Shown: piece by piece, positions 1-11,600 of the stretch
Layout: the number at the start of each line of letters is the position of its first letter
Numbering within the stretch: the first letter of the stretch is position 1
Assembly: GCA_002633025.1 (NCBI GenBank)
Contig: NMRB01001633.1
Span: forward strand, 62,001 to 126,000
Source: Notospermus geniculatus
Lineage: Eukaryota > Nemertea > Pilidiophora > Heteronemertea > Lineidae
Reading direction: 5' to 3'
DNA: 64,000 nt
Program-made: the position numbers and the translations under genes
The notes under the pieces: model-generated
What the model saw: only the letters and a program-made list of their open reading frames with translations
Databases searched by the model: none
Told to the model about the DNA's origin: nothing

Positions 1-120
1 GCCAAGCGATTTGGCATCGCACGCGAATCGCTTTTGTTTGGGAGGCATTGCGGCATGAAATAACAAAGAACCGTCGCATGCGTTGGGCGAATCGCGTGTA
101 GTGTATACCCACCCTTAATA

Positions 121-238
121 GGGAGTTTTCGCAAAGCCCCCGAGACGCCAACGCGAATGCCGATCCCATTGTTCGATGCCACGAAGAGAGCACGGAACAA
201 CGTTCGCGTTGGCGTTTCGGGGGTTTTGCGAAAACTCG
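121..238. mobile_element. TIR element, GGGAGTTTTCGCAAAG family, copy 1
   Basis: Non-coding 118-bp element with inverted arms of about 36 bp. The left arm starts GGGAGTTTTCGCAAAGCCCC at 121 and its reverse complement lies at 203-238. It is preceded by TA. A second, larger copy of the family is at 14639-14894. A MITE-type non-autonomous DNA transposon is inferred. Confidence 0.75.
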
Positions 239-239
239 G

Positions 240-726
240 CTGAATGACGAGTCGACAGCGTTGGGTCAGTCGACTTTAAAAACACCCCTAACGCATTGAG
301 TTTTGCCGCAAATGTGCGCTAGGCTATATGCTGAATTGGTTCCCGGACATGGTGCGAGGGAAGTGTACCATTTCTTTCCTGCTGACACCGCAGATTATCA
401 AATTGCGCACTGCATCACCAGGGAAATCGAAGATACATGAAAATATGTCCATATGGCCGATTTGTTTCGACCAAACACACGAAGTAAACACATAACAAAT
501 CATTCAAAAATAGTCTGAATTCCTTGTTAAATAGTCTAAATTCCTCTTTGATATACAACATTGTATATCTTGATGGACTGATTATGTTCTTCGCCGATTC
601 CCTAGGATTTTTTAAGTGATATATTGACTTGTTTACTCCAAGATGGCTTGACAAGGTCAAGCGTACCATGAATGGCCAATATGAGGTTTGTCTGGCTCGT
701 TTGTTGGTTTGGATTTACCAGGATAA
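240..726. other. No recognised feature
   Basis: AT-rich sequence with an imperfect doublet of the word AATAGTCTRAATTCCT near 508-546. I see no gene, TIR or RNA motif here. Confidence 0.5.
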
Positions 727-1264
727 GGCCAGACTTTTTTATTCCTTGTTTCGCGAACCCGCCGAATTGGGAATGGCCCGAATTTGGAAAAAATACATGT
801 AAAAATTTTATTTTTTACAATTTCTCGCGCCCGCCGATTCCTTTAACCCCAAAACTGAAAAAAGAATTATTTTTTTTATTTTTTCCGAACGCCGCCCAGA
901 ACGTTTGTGGTACCAACCATCTCCTGAAATACATTACGTCATAGAAATGAAGTCCAATTTCGTATTTCGTACTTCGTGTTTCGTCAGATTTGCGAAACCT
1001 TACATGTACTAATGCCAACCCTCGCTTGCAGTTTTGTGCGTTATGCGTTGAGTACGTTGCTCAAGACTGCTGCTCAAATATCATGGTCACATTTAAATAA
1101 ACATTTCTTTTTCTGTCCTCCGATTGGAGCATTGCCATTGAAATTGTTGAGAAATGTGAAAAGCTACCAAAAAATAAAATTTACTTTTTAATTTTTTTCC
1201 GCCCTCCTCCAACATTTCTCCTCAAAAAAACCTAGAGAAACAAGGAATAAAAAAAGTCTGGCCT
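727..1264. mobile_element. A/T-tract-rich TIR element, copy 1
   Basis: Arms GGCCAGACTTTTTTATTCCT (from 727) and its near reverse complement (1238-1264) enclose about 540 bp rich in oligo-A and oligo-T. A structurally similar element with related ends is at 57158-57692. No transposase ORF is visible. Class is uncertain. Confidence 0.6.
904..1003 (+). repeat. Dispersed repeat, inverted partner of 6350-6447
   Basis: About 100 bp matches the reverse complement of 6350-6447 almost base for base, including GGTACCAACCATCTCCTGAA and the repetitive word TTCGTATTTCGTACTTCGTG. It lies inside the preceding TIR element, so it may be an internal part of that family or a separate insertion. Confidence 0.75.
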
Positions 1265-1587
1265 AATGTGGAATATACATGTATCGCCAAGACAATGATC
1301 AAATGTAGCCCCTGCGTAAAGATGTCTAATTGAGAAACCCGTTTTTTTCTATAATTTTGATAAAGTGTTTGACGTACTTGTAAGATTTATTGTTGCTTGA
1401 AGGAATTTGACATTTCAATTGGCGAATTTCCTGATTCGTCTATGCGATAACCGAACCGAACTGTCTCTGTAAGTGGAATTTTCTCGGCGTGGAACGAAGG
1501 GTTACCAGTTATCTCACTTAAAACGTAGATGCAATGGGTAAAATACTGAAGGGTGCATTTTCCCTGTGCGGTGTAATAGACCTAATA
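1265..1587. other. No recognised feature
   Basis: Unique-looking AT-rich sequence. No supported coding or structural signal. Confidence 0.5.
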
Positions 1588-1740
1588 GGGAGGTTTAGAA
1601 ATCAAACGATAAACGTAAACGTTAACGACAACGTTATTTTTTGTACCGGAAATGCAATATAAGATCTGGTTAATCTGTACATTAGTATGAAAAATAACGT
1701 TTGTAAAGTTTACGTTTATCGTTTGATTTCTAAACTTGCC
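1588..1740. mobile_element. TA-flanked MITE, GGGAGGTTTAGAAATC family, copy 1
   Basis: 153-bp foldback element with long arms beginning GGGAGGTTTAGAAATCAAAC and ending in the inverse, flanked by TA on both sides. The arms carry the word AACGTTAACGACAACGTTAT. Other copies are at 24319, 24596, 28575 and 42165. The TA flanks suggest a Tc1/mariner-type mobiliser, which is inference. Confidence 0.85.
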
Positions 1741-1821
1741 TATTAACATGGCTGACCGGTATAACCAAAGAGAAGGCGAGCACAAAAATCGACACACAAT
1801 ATGATAAAGAATATTTAGCAA

Positions 1822-1853
1822 ATTTTCGACCCCAACCGGGGTCTTCTTCAGGC
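1822..1853 (-). repeat. Dispersed GACCCC hairpin motif, copy 1
   Basis: On the minus strand this reads CTGAAGA, then A, a 6-bp GACCCC/GGGGTC hairpin with a GGTT loop, then GAAA. The same hairpin recurs at 27982, 33177, 33458, 33490 and 48825. It belongs to the 3' part of a retroposon family (see 48821-48920). Confidence 0.7.
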
Positions 1854-2858
1854 TGGAACTTTACTATCTGAAACTCTAGAAAAGACTGACCGGTATAAGC
1901 GTGTTTTTCTGCGGCCGGTGAAATTTTCACATCATACAATGCGCACATCAACTGTGATAGGCCTATTCATTTTCAATACCTGCCGCAAAATTTCCTGGTC
2001 AGGCATCAAGAAAATTTCATGAAATTGATGCTGACCACCATGGTACTGGCCGTATGTGAATATTATTCCCGTGAAAGCCGCGCGTTAACGTGCGTTGGCA
2101 AATTTTGCAAACGACAGCCGGCGATGGCGGCTGTAGAAATGGCCTTACCGTACGAATTATAGCATTTCCAAACAGAGCGTTCAAAGACAAAAATGTTGAC
2201 ACCATAATATTTTTCCGATAAAGATGCAAAAATGTTTCGTTCATAAAGAAATAGAATCCAAGTTAGCTGGTCGGAAAGTTAGCTGCTACAGAAAAACAAG
2301 TAGACAACATCCTAGCACCATACTGAGGTCCTTTATCATTGAAATTATTGCTACGTATCGCTGACCCTATTGGTGGTGCATTGTCAGTCAACCATACATT
2401 GGTCAGATCACAGAAAAACGCATTTTAAACTTGTTGAATGCTGTTATAAATGTGTTCGCATTCCAGTGGGTTATAATATGTGGAAAAGTCAGTATAATTC
2501 ATCCAAGTGTAATATTCAATGCCACGATACCTGAAGCTATTCGTTTCTTTTTATTTCGTTCATCGGACCGTTGCTCTCTCCCCCGCATTTCTTGTCCTCA
2601 CGACTCGGCAGATTATTGTTCAATCGATAGGATGTGCGACAGCAGAATTTATCCAAGGCCGCGGCACCCGCGCGGAGTACTATTCTGTCTGTCTGGGTAA
2701 TGAATGAATGGCTCATTTCCTGGAACTACATTGTCTGGAGACAAATGATATTTTTGCGGAGACGATGTCCCCCCAGTTTTGGTGTTCCTATGAAAAAAGC
2801 AGCCGTCTGAAATAGTCTCGAGTTATCAATAGAGCACGCCACTCCAACGAAAACTATG
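1854..2858. other. No gene; one small hairpin
   Basis: Only an imperfect hairpin at 1996-2037 (arms TGGTCAGGCATCAA and its near inverse) stands out. The ORFs at 2431-2707 show no recognisable motif. Confidence 0.5.
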
Positions 2859-3173
2859 GGCGGTTATAACCGCAAATAAAGACGTTATAAAATAAAGACG
2901 TTGTTGTGATCTCTGGTCGCAGCTAAGAAAGACGTAAGGTGGCGCTGTAGTCGTCAATACGATCTCGAGTCGTAGCTAAGACGTAAGGTGGCGCTGTATC
3001 ATTCGTAACACTTCGGGTGTTTTCGTCATTCTTCGTGTGGATGACTACAGCGCCACCTTACGTCTTTCTTCGCTACGACTAGAGATCACCACAACAACTA
3101 AGAGAATATATGACATGTATGGCTATAACAACGTCTTTATTTTGTAACGTCATTATTTGCGGTTATAACCGCC
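2859..3173. mobile_element. TIR element with GGCGGTTATAACCGC ends
   Basis: 315-bp foldback element. The terminal word GGCGGTTATAACCGC is itself palindromic and is followed by AAATAAAGACGTTA. The arms extend inward through GACGTAAGGTGGCGCTGTAG. No ORF. A decayed relative is recognisable at 27848-27965. Confidence 0.8.
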
Positions 3174-3596
3174 TAGAGAAAACCAATCACGCTGAACGGG
3201 GTTACATGTTTCGGCGGAAAGTAAGCTAATTCATAAGAACATTGGTGCAGGAATTACCGATATGTATAAAGGAAAGAGACACTTTATCGATCACCTGTCA
3301 GGCCAGTTCAAACTGCGCGATCGATGCCAGCGACCAGTTTCTAACTTCTCAACTCATTTACAGACACTTCAGACTTAAAGGCAGGATGATTCAGGCAATG
3401 ATCATTCTTTGTTATACAGCAGACACAATTTATAATCCGTAGCTGGTGATTCACCCGATTAGGTCTCCCTGACGGAGGGATGTGTCACAGCCAGAGTTGA
3501 GCCAAACCTCTACTGCCCGATTTTCTGAGTTCAAAGCGGTATAATTTTTAAGACAAACAGTTGCAGCACTATTCACTGCATATGTACTGTACATGA

Positions 3597-3640
3597 ACAT
3601 GTATGTGCATATGCATATGTACATGTACATGTACATGTAC
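3597..3640. repeat. TACATG microsatellite
   Basis: Run of (TACATG)n and related CATATG words. Similar short runs are at 21887-21903, 28778-28808, 29090-29116 and 43598-43633. Translated, they give meaningless HVHV or MYMY strings. Confidence 0.8.
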
Positions 3641-3929
3641 TTTAATTACGAACTCGAAGTGTGTGAATAAAAACACACTTTTTTGTTGGTACATAAAATT
3701 TAATCTCACTAAAAAATTAATGGACAACCTTTCTAAACTCCAACACAAGACATTGTAATCAATCATTTAGACTATTATTTGGGGCAAATACCTTCTGGTA
3801 ATTGGTTCGTACTACATGTACATGTAAAACCATAATTGCGCGCTCTTCGTCCACGCGCCCTGCAGTAAAAAAGTATGCTCAAATGACAAATTCGTGTTAA
3901 AATGCCACTGTGTGTAGGCCTACGATGAG

Positions 3930-4326
3930 GTATGCCCCAGTATCCCTCCCCTGACGGCGGAATTTGGAACCAACGTGATCAAGCCTGGTGTCTTGTCCAA
4001 CTCATACAAAGCTAGGCTAGACTGACACTACAAGTATGTCGAAACCTCAGCTGAAAAAAATGGCCGCCATCCTTTTCATCACTTGAGAAGTTCAACGTGC
4101 TGTTATAGCGTGACTAACCCTTCATCAAATTAAGAAAGATACTATGCGTCAACCCATTCTTTTATGTGTGGCAACAGTCTCAATGCCTAATTGGTAACTT
4201 AGATCATTCAGACAGATAGGTCTGAATAGTTTTGTCAAGCATTTATACACGAGGTTGCCTAAATGTCAAAAGTTACGTCTGCCGCCACGAGATTGAAAAC
4301 CTAATGCATACAGGGGCGCTTTAACA
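3930..4326 (+). repeat. Dispersed 400-bp repeat family alpha, copy 1
   Basis: Shares ordered blocks with 15490-15998 and, inverted, with 45425-45775 and 47990-48265. Diagnostic words are AATGGCCGCCAT, CTCAATGCCTAATTGGTAAC and, in some copies, CGAGGTTGCCTAAA. No long ORF and no clear TIR. The class is unknown; a non-coding transposon or decayed retroposon is possible. Confidence 0.8.
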
Positions 4327-5710
4327 ATGGTTCAACGAGGAAGCTCGAAATGTTACTTTTAGAATGTACTCTGTAAAATAGAAAAAGTAAAACCCGATAT
4401 ACACAGGAAAGAATGATGTGGCATGACAGGAATTATTTGGCGTACAAAGGTAAAAAAAACTATAACTTGAAATAATTATATTATATACATGTAATCAGGA
4501 AGAATTTGATAATGGCACAAGAAAACCCCCAAAGAAGAATAGATTAGAAACTTGGACTAAAATCACCGAAAAATTTGTGTAGATCTATGTACTTTAGAGT
4601 GAGAAATCGTGACGATACATTTAAGTACATTGTAGCCTATATACAGGCCTATACTAGCAATTTAGGCAGCATGATCAAATTCGGAGCATACATGTAACTA
4701 GGATAGAGCGCAACACAACGAAACCAGGCCCTATACAATGGACGTCTTTTGTGGGGGAAATTGATCAGGGCCGGGATGTCACTTTCAATAGTTTTAACCA
4801 CTAGTGACACCTATTGAAGCAGTGGGCTACGATCATTGAGCAACATAAAGATTAACAGAAGAACTGGTGTCTGGCTGTCCCACCGTCAAAGCTAACGTCG
4901 TAATGCAAGAAGTGAAACAAGACCTCAATGAAATCCGTAACGAATTAGTTGCTAATTGCTTTTTTGCATTATTAGATTATAATTAATAAAAAATCGTCAA
5001 ATTGCAGATGTTTCATATTTCCTTACGTTTTAGGAAAAAAGCGTTTTGACTTCATCATATTTCATGTTACCTTAAGGTATTAAAATAAAGGAAAGCGTCC
5101 TTTCTTGTAAAAACAATTACGATGGTAACCAAACCATTCTATGAAGTCCTTAATCATAATATTCAGTATCTCTCGGAATACATCTAACGAGGTGTTCAAG
5201 TCACCTCATCCAAGCTAAATATCGGTGAAGTAGCCATGTGATTAATTTCGAATAGGTTTTAAAGGAAATTTGACTGCCTGTGTAAGCAATGTTGCGATCA
5301 CGTTTCTTTTACTTAGATATTAACTTTCTCGACATTATAACCCTGATGGCGGCGATGTAATCACTTTCTCAAGTCCTACTGACCCTATGTAATTCTTGGA
5401 ATGCTGTAACCTGACTGCAACCCCTTGACGCCCGCCTGCGACAGCTCGTCTGTCAGAGCATAAAGGGATAAAATTTACTAATTCATCTTGGAGGAATTAT
5501 ACTGACTATAATTCCTCCAGCATTCATAGAGAAATCAACTGCAAACGATCTGTGACTTGGGGCAAAGCTTCTCTTACTTGCCACAAGGTGGCGCTTGTCA
5601 ACTTAATTTTGTATCGAAGTGCATGTAATAGTTTGCACCAACAAATTGCGGGGTTGTGTTGCATGAGAATGTTGTCCAATTCTAGCCAGTGTTGACCTTT
5701 TTCTAAGATA
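4327..5710. other. No gene; one hairpin
   Basis: Nearly 1.4 kb without a supported gene. A good hairpin lies at 5490-5520, with arms GGAGGAATTATA around a 5-nt loop. Confidence 0.5.
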
Positions 5711-5711
5711 A

Positions 5712-5841
5712 AGAGTCTAAATGTAAAGTTGAGACCTTGAAGCAATTGGTATACATGTACGTAAAAATGTACGTAAAGAGTCTAAATGTAAAGTTGAGAC
5801 CTTGAAGCAATTGGTATACATGTACATGTACGTAAAAATCA
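5712..5841. repeat. 65-bp direct tandem duplication
   Basis: AGAGTCTAAATGTAAAGTTG occurs at 5712 and again at 5777. Each copy runs into a TACATG tract, so the period is 65 bp. A recent local duplication at a microsatellite is the simplest reading. Confidence 0.85.
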
Positions 5842-6117
5842 TTCCGTCTTTGCAAAGAGTGATGTACATGTAGGTGTCGATGTACAAGTACATGTACATG
5901 TACATTTAGATGTGCATACTTCATTTACTATGGCGAATTTTGAATCACTGTGAAGTGACTAATGAATAAGAGTAACCGGTCACGTTTTTTAAACGTTTCC
6001 GAACTATTCAGGCTGAGCAACTACAGGTCCTTTCGGGGGAAAAGCATAATGTGCATCCAAAACTAGTTCATAATAGATATTTTTCGCAATCGCCCCGGAT
6101 AGACCTACGACTACCTA

Positions 6118-6275
6118 GGGCCGTATGCACCAAAGGAAGATTATCTTGAACTCAGGTTGAGCCACAACTTTGCAATTTATTGTTCAGATTTGCCAGGGCA
6201 TGATGTGACAATGGAAAAGTTATGGCTCAACCTGAGTTCAAGATACATGTAATCTTCGCTTGGTGCATACGGCCC
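6118..6275. mobile_element. TA-flanked MITE with GGGCCGTATGCACC ends
   Basis: 158-bp foldback with arms of about 60 bp. It starts GGGCCGTATGCACCAAAGGA and ends with the inverse GGTGCATACGGCCC. Arms share TCTTGAACTCAGGTTGAGCC. TA flanks both ends. No coding capacity. Confidence 0.85.
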
Positions 6276-6349
6276 TAAGGGTATGATTTTCTATTGTCCG
6301 AACAAGAGATAAACGTCGTAGGCTTGACTGGGCGGTTTTTACAAAAGTG

Positions 6350-6447
6350 AGGTTTCGCAAATCTGACGAAACACGAAGTACGAAATACGAAATTGGACTT
6401 TATTTCCATGACGAAATGTATTTCAGGAGATGGTTGGTACCACAAAT
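6350..6447 (-). repeat. Dispersed repeat, inverted partner of 904-1003
   Basis: Reverse-complement match to 904-1003 including GATGGTTGGTACCACAAATA. The surrounding sequence differs, so the match marks a short mobile or copied segment. Confidence 0.75.
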
Positions 6448-7050
6448 ATCAGTCGACCCGCAAAGGTATGAACAGCGCCACGACGTGTCAGCCGCGGTAT
6501 TTGGCGGTACTAACTGCTAAATCACTGAACGAAAGCGAGNAAATTCTATGTTGGAGGTTTTGTTTCATGACCAACGACCAAGTCCTTGAATGGAAATGCC
6601 TCGACTTCATTATAGTACCTCTCTGTTTAATACTACACCCAGTAATTTGCTAAAATATTGAATTTTCTTTGTAAAAAATTTTGTTACGAGGTTTTGTTCA
6701 GATGGGGAGATTTTCGTCGCATTCATTCTTGCATCCTGAGAATCTCAGGTCATTTACGGTCATACCCGTCTCTTAATGGAAATGTGGCGGCGGAGTTTCT
6801 CGCAGGGCCCTGTGTTCCCACTAGGGGAACACCCCACAGATCAGAAGGTTGTAATGTGTGCCTTGGCATGCGTAGAGTGTGCTGTGCCGTATTTGTAGGG
6901 ACGCATGGTCCCGTCCTGGTCGTGTGGCGAGAAACTTGACCGCCACAGAAACGAATGCAAGGAGGAGAGCGGTTGTGAAGACCCTAGGTGCGAGGATGCC
7001 ATTCTTGTTTTGTAAATTTTGGGGAGTAGTTCATTATTAGATTAATAGTG
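6448..7050. other. No recognised feature
   Basis: Contains ORFs of 86 and 93 codons without recognisable motifs, and one ambiguous base at 6540. I do not support a gene. Confidence 0.45.
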
Positions 7051-7098
7051 CTGCTCCACATGAGAATCAACATGTGTGAGAACTCTCATGTGGAGCAG
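7051..7098. repeat. Short perfect-arm hairpin
   Basis: Arms CTGCTCCACATGAGA (7051) and TCTCATGTGGAGCAG (7084) around an 18-nt loop. Probably a miniature foldback element. Confidence 0.75.
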
Positions 7099-7310
7099 TG
7101 CATTTAAAGCAGACCTGAAACGGATGCCGATTCGCATTAAACCTATTGGAATAAATCAAGTTGATATAAAACCAACAAAAACGTCACCAGTTTCAATTAT
7201 TTTCCGCGTTATTCAAAAGATATAACGTTGTTTTATCGCAGCTGGGTGACCGCCCAATTTTCCCGCTGCTTTTCAAACGCACTTACGATTTCGGCCGCTA
7301 GGGCTAGGTT

Positions 7311-7629
7311 GTGACGTCACACGTACTTTTTCTGTGCTGGTGCGACCCAGACGTAGGACACCATTTTACTCCACTACGGCATCGCCGTATCCAAAGGGTT
7401 TTGCGGCTATCGTTGGCGAAAGTGAAAAAACTTATTCCTTTAATCCCAGAGTGGGTGGCTCTTGCAGTAAACCATGATTGCATAGCGAAAATCGACAAAA
7501 ACAACATCCGACGCACGGGACGCTGAGCCTGATGCCCATGGCAGAGTGCAGCGTGACAACCAGCTGGGCGGAGACGTCAACAAAGAAAAGGACTTGTGAC
7601 GTCATGCGAAAAAGTACGTGTGACGTCAC
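7311..7629. mobile_element. TIR element with GTGACGTCACACGTAC ends
   Basis: Perfect 22-bp terminal inverted repeats starting GTGACGTCACACGTACTTTT enclose about 275 bp. The overlapping short ORFs are arm shadows. The ends contain CRE-like TGACGTCA words, which come with the element and need not be regulatory. Confidence 0.75.
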
Positions 7630-8400
7630 TCGAATCGGGGATTCCCAGTTTTCGCGATGTTGCCCGATGGAAAAACAAACTTCCCCGAAGGAGCAATGAT
7701 TGTTGTTTAACCGTGTATCTCCTACATACGTGTATGTCATAGCAGAAAGGCCATGTCAGTTGGAACATGGTGCTGTTGTGACTCCGAAAAAGTATTTATT
7801 AAGCGAGGAAAGCATTTGGGGTTTCGGGTCCGCTTTAAGTGGGCCGCAGATGAGTGCAATTTTGCCTCAAAGTATGGAGATTTTTGCAAATGTCATCGTC
7901 TGCTGTGATCAGAGGCGGAGACATATTTTTTTGCCTCCAACACAGGAGACAAATTTACAACCGTGTGCAGCGGCTGATGCACCATGTGCAGTGACAGGGT
8001 GCTGTGACAAAAACCTCCTATGAAGGCAACGTCAGAGACAAAATTGCACTCGCATGCAGCAGGCTTTAGGCTGTGTGGTCCTTCAGAAGATTTTACAGTA
8101 TCGCTCAGTACCGGTAATTTCAGAGAGATAAAGGCTACGACGCCAATTGAATTGAAATGCACATTCAACTCTGTGTATAGATCAGACTAAATGTAAACCT
8201 GTGTGTACATGGCATATCGTAATACATGTAATATAGTACGATATATCTACTGTAAGTGTACAATACTGTTAGGCGAGTTGAAATGTGTACAAGAGTCAAC
8301 TGGTACCGGTAGTTACGGGACTGTGGATTTCTCTGTCAACATTGGCTGAGCTCCAAACGTGCCCACGATTTTCAATTTACGGACGGTGGCGTCCATTTGA
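7630..8400. other. No recognised feature
   Basis: ORF 7700-8023 (107 codons) shows no domain, signal peptide or membrane segment that I can recognise. No repeat structure seen. Confidence 0.4.
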
Positions 8401-9350
8401 CTTGAGGCATTGGCAGTTAAACATTCAGGTGAATATTGTCAGTTGAAGTAATGATATTGTCAGTCTAACTCATGGTATTGTTGAAGTAACAGGTATTGTC
8501 AGTTCAGCCAATGGTATTGTTAATCTACCGGTAATGGTATTGTCAGTTCATTTGGTAATTGTATTGTGAATCTGATGGTATTGTCGAATTAATGGCACTC
8601 AAAGTTGACAAGCAGTAAACTAACAGCTAATGGTACTTGTTCGTACCTTTGCAGTATTGTCAGTTGAACTAAAGGTATTGTCAGTAACTGACAGTATCTA
8701 ATGACATTGTCAGTTTGAATGGTGATATTGTGAGTTGATCATGGCTCAGTCAGTTACGGTATGTAACGATACCTTTGCAGTTGTGTCAGTTGAACTAAAG
8801 GTACTGTCAGTTGAACAGATAGTATTGTTTGCAGTGCTCTAATGACAATGGGGTTGTAGCCATTTTGTTTCTATCATCGGGGTGGCGCTGCAACCGTATC
8901 CACTTTTCCACTGTGACGTTGTACGGAACGTCAACGTCACACTGCCGTGACGTTGTGGCTTCATGCTCGCACCTCGTATTGCCACGGAGATGACGTCCCG
9001 AAGACAATGAAAAGGCCTGATACGGTCGCAGCGACATCTTTCCGTGGAGAAGTGGCGATGTCCTCATTGTCAGTTTGAAGGGTGGTATTGTGAGATGATC
9101 ACAGGTCAGTCAGTTCACCGCCGAGTGGCAGTACTTCAAACTTAACAGTATTTAAAGCTGAACTGATAGTATAGTTCATGGTAATTTAATGGACATGACA
9201 GTGTCAATCAACTGACCAGTAACTCTGTTTTTGAATTAACAGTATTTCCAGCTGTTGAACTGACGTTATTGGTAAAGTAATGGTGTTGTGAGTTGAACTA
9301 ATGGTATTGTCACTTGAACTGATGGTGTTCCTAATCAAATGGCATTGTTC
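8400..9350. repeat. Degenerate minisatellite, GGTATTGTCAGTTGAA words
   Basis: Roughly 0.7 kb of imperfect repeats built on words such as ATGGTATTGTCAGTTGAACT with variable spacing. It is interrupted at about 8845-9068 by a CpG-richer segment whose flanks are weakly inverted (GCTGCAACCGTATC near 8888, inverse near 9020), probably an inserted element. Confidence 0.7.
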
Positions 9351-9803
9351 CTTCAGTTTTTGGACCTGTTACTACCATAGAAGCATTAAACCAGAATTAA
9401 TCAGTGGATCACCGTGTAATACTTGTATGTACATGTATATAATAATAAAGTGTAAATGATAATAAAGCAGACAGAAAACGATCCGATATCCAGGGAGTTG
9501 CTGAATCTTTTGTTCTGTCATTTGACGAAAGTCACCATCACCCAGAGATCCTCCCCTTTTCCCCACTATATTACTCACAGTATTTTGGGAAGCTTTCTAC
9601 AGTAGAAAATGCTTAAAGGAGCCCGGTATTGCCACTTTTTCTCGACAGCCGGCACCACTCTCCAACCAACGGCCTATCCACATGTACGTGTCGGCGAATG
9701 GACCAGATTTACTGTGTACATTTTGTAATGGATTTTTGTAGTTAGGTGGCTCCCTCTACGTCAGCAGTCAAACTACCCATTAGAGATTGCATACCGTACT
9801 CCT
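9351..9803. other. No recognised feature
   Basis: No supported gene. A weak TACATG run sits at 9427-9438. Confidence 0.45.
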
Positions 9804-10094
9804 TTAAAGCCGCACAGTATGCACCGCTACTCACTCCCAGTTCGGCCGAAATCATAGTGCAACCTCATTCACAGGCGTGCATAATGTATAATTACCATGG
9901 AACCACATATTATAGCATTATCCTGCATCGAGGTTGGGGATCCCCAATGCTGCGTGTAGTTTCGCGCAGCCAGCCGTTTTGTTCCGCAGTACTGCCACAT
10001 GGATCCCCAGATTCGAAACAGCGGCTGGGTGACCGAGACTATGGTCTAGAGGGTCGTCGATTATGACCTATCTGTCTATACTGTGCGGCTTTAA
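9804..10094. mobile_element. TTAA-flanked MITE 1
   Basis: TTAA at 9804 and 10091 flank inverted ends AGCCGCACAGTAT and ATACTGTGCGGCT. Interior about 260 bp, non-coding. The ends resemble those of 11322-11600 (consensus AGCCNCACNGTAT). TTAA target duplication is the hallmark of the piggyBac superfamily, so a non-autonomous piggyBac-like element is inferred. Confidence 0.8.
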
Positions 10095-10446
10095 GTCGGA
10101 GACGCACAAGTTGGAAAATCGCCCATCCAGGATGACTTCGAGATGTCCCGATGTATTGTAACGTTATTTCAATTAAAAAATAATCGCACAAGTTGGACGG
10201 ACGTCAAGTCGGATTTTTGGCTATCTCGGATGAAATGTCATGGTCCCTTCTAATACATTTCGGTTCAATAAAAACCAATCATGCAAGTCGGATCATGCCG
10301 CTTCCCCTCTTCCATCCATGTTTTCTTATTCAGGGTGATGCACTTGATCTATTTCTATCTTAATCGTTTTGCTCTTCCTCAAGACAGAAGTTGTCGGATG
10401 AAATTCTCTTATCCACTTGAATCCGACTTCGTTTGGGAGCATCCAT

Positions 10447-10710
10447 TAACACGTTCACTGCCGGGGACGTATAATTACGTCATAGTGGTTGCTTTGGTCC
10501 TTGCCAGGGACGTATATGTACGTCTTTGGTCTTGATTTATCCATTCAAAATAAAATCATAGGCAATGGCAAGGGACCTCCTCTTGGCACAGTGAAAGAAG
10601 GGGTCAGATGTGCCACATAACGTAACATTCAATAGCACAGGCAATGTCTGAAAAATTCCTGGCAAGGACCACTGGACCCTCAAAAATGGCGTCGGCAGTG
10701 AACGTGTTAA
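10447..10710. mobile_element. TTAA-flanked MITE 2
   Basis: TTAA flanks the inverted ends CACGTTCACTGCCG and CGGCAGTGAACGTG. 264 bp overall, non-coding. The interior has two GGGACGTATAWNTACGTC-like palindromic words. Ends are related to those of 11597-12021. Confidence 0.8.
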
Positions 10711-10805
10711 GTACGTACGCACTAAAATGCCGATTTTTAGACCCCCTCCCCCTGTACGCACCTTGTACGCATTGACTCAACCCCCCCCCCCTGAAGAATT
10801 ACTCA

Positions 10806-10875
10806 TCAGGGGTTCTTAGTGCTCGCTCCCTTCGTCACCGCGGTGACGAAGGGAGCGAGCACTAAGAACCCCTGA
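10806..10875. repeat. Perfect 70-bp palindrome beside an N
   Basis: Arms of 35 bp starting TCAGGGGTTCTTAGTGCTCG meet with no spacer at CCGCGG and are fully complementary. A single N follows at 10876. It could be a real spacer-less palindrome or an assembly fold-back at a join. Confidence 0.9.
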
Positions 10876-10876
10876 N

Positions 10877-11321
10877 TTTGTAATATCATTGTTTGTATTT
10901 TCACTGGAAAACCAAACATTATCTCGTGATAACCATCACTCGATAAAAGTTTGAATAACAAAATATTATTCTGGAGTTTGTAATATACAAGATAATACTT
11001 GTTTACTGCTTACCGACCAAGAGCACATGACGAACGATGGAGGTCACATGGCCAATACTACAGTGCCATCTAGTGCCAAATTACTGACCTAAATAATTCC
11101 TACGAATATAAGGGTGGAGCACATACACGTTACAGTCTCTGATTTGCATAAGGGTAATCGTAGCACTTTAACATGTTTAACAAGGATGTGGGAGAGCGTT
11201 TCCAAGACACATATAGATTTCAACCATAAGGAGCGTCTGAAAGATGTTTTTCAATATCAGCTAATTCTACAAGAAGACACAAGGACTCAAATTTCAGGTC
11301 TGGGATGTCACAAAATGTTTC
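10877..11321. other. No recognised feature
   Basis: No gene or repeat structure recognised. ORF 11114-11341 ends inside the next element and is not supported. Confidence 0.45.
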
Positions 11322-11600
11322 TTAAAGCCCCACTGTATTGAATGTGAAAAACGCAAATCATCGCCGCGATTCTTCCACGACGTCACGACGTCAGCGTAGT
11401 GTAAAATGTACTACGCTCTGTCAGAATACATTAGAGCTCTCCCTGCAGTTTTTTCCAATGCGTGCTGAAAACTAGGCCTTGATTCTGTGAAGTGCGTATC
11501 AGGCAAGCATTTTGGGGACCTTCAGGAGGCTATGGGACATCTATGTGCACTCTCCTAACTTTTTGAATATATCGTAAAATTCAATACTGTGGGGCTTTAA
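11322..11600. mobile_element. TTAA-flanked MITE 3
   Basis: TTAA at 11322 and 11597 flank inverted ends AGCCCCACTGTATTGAAT and ATTCAATACTGTGGGGCT. 279 bp, non-coding. Its right TTAA is also the left TTAA of the next element. Confidence 0.85.

Noticed and set aside
5703-5924. ORFs encoding HVHVHV or MYMYMY strings
   Set aside because: They translate TACATG tracts and the 65-bp duplication. Also true of 3451-3766.
7311-7629. CREB-responsive promoter because of TGACGTCA words
   Set aside because: The words are the terminal inverted repeats of a TIR element and occur symmetrically; there is no gene next to them.
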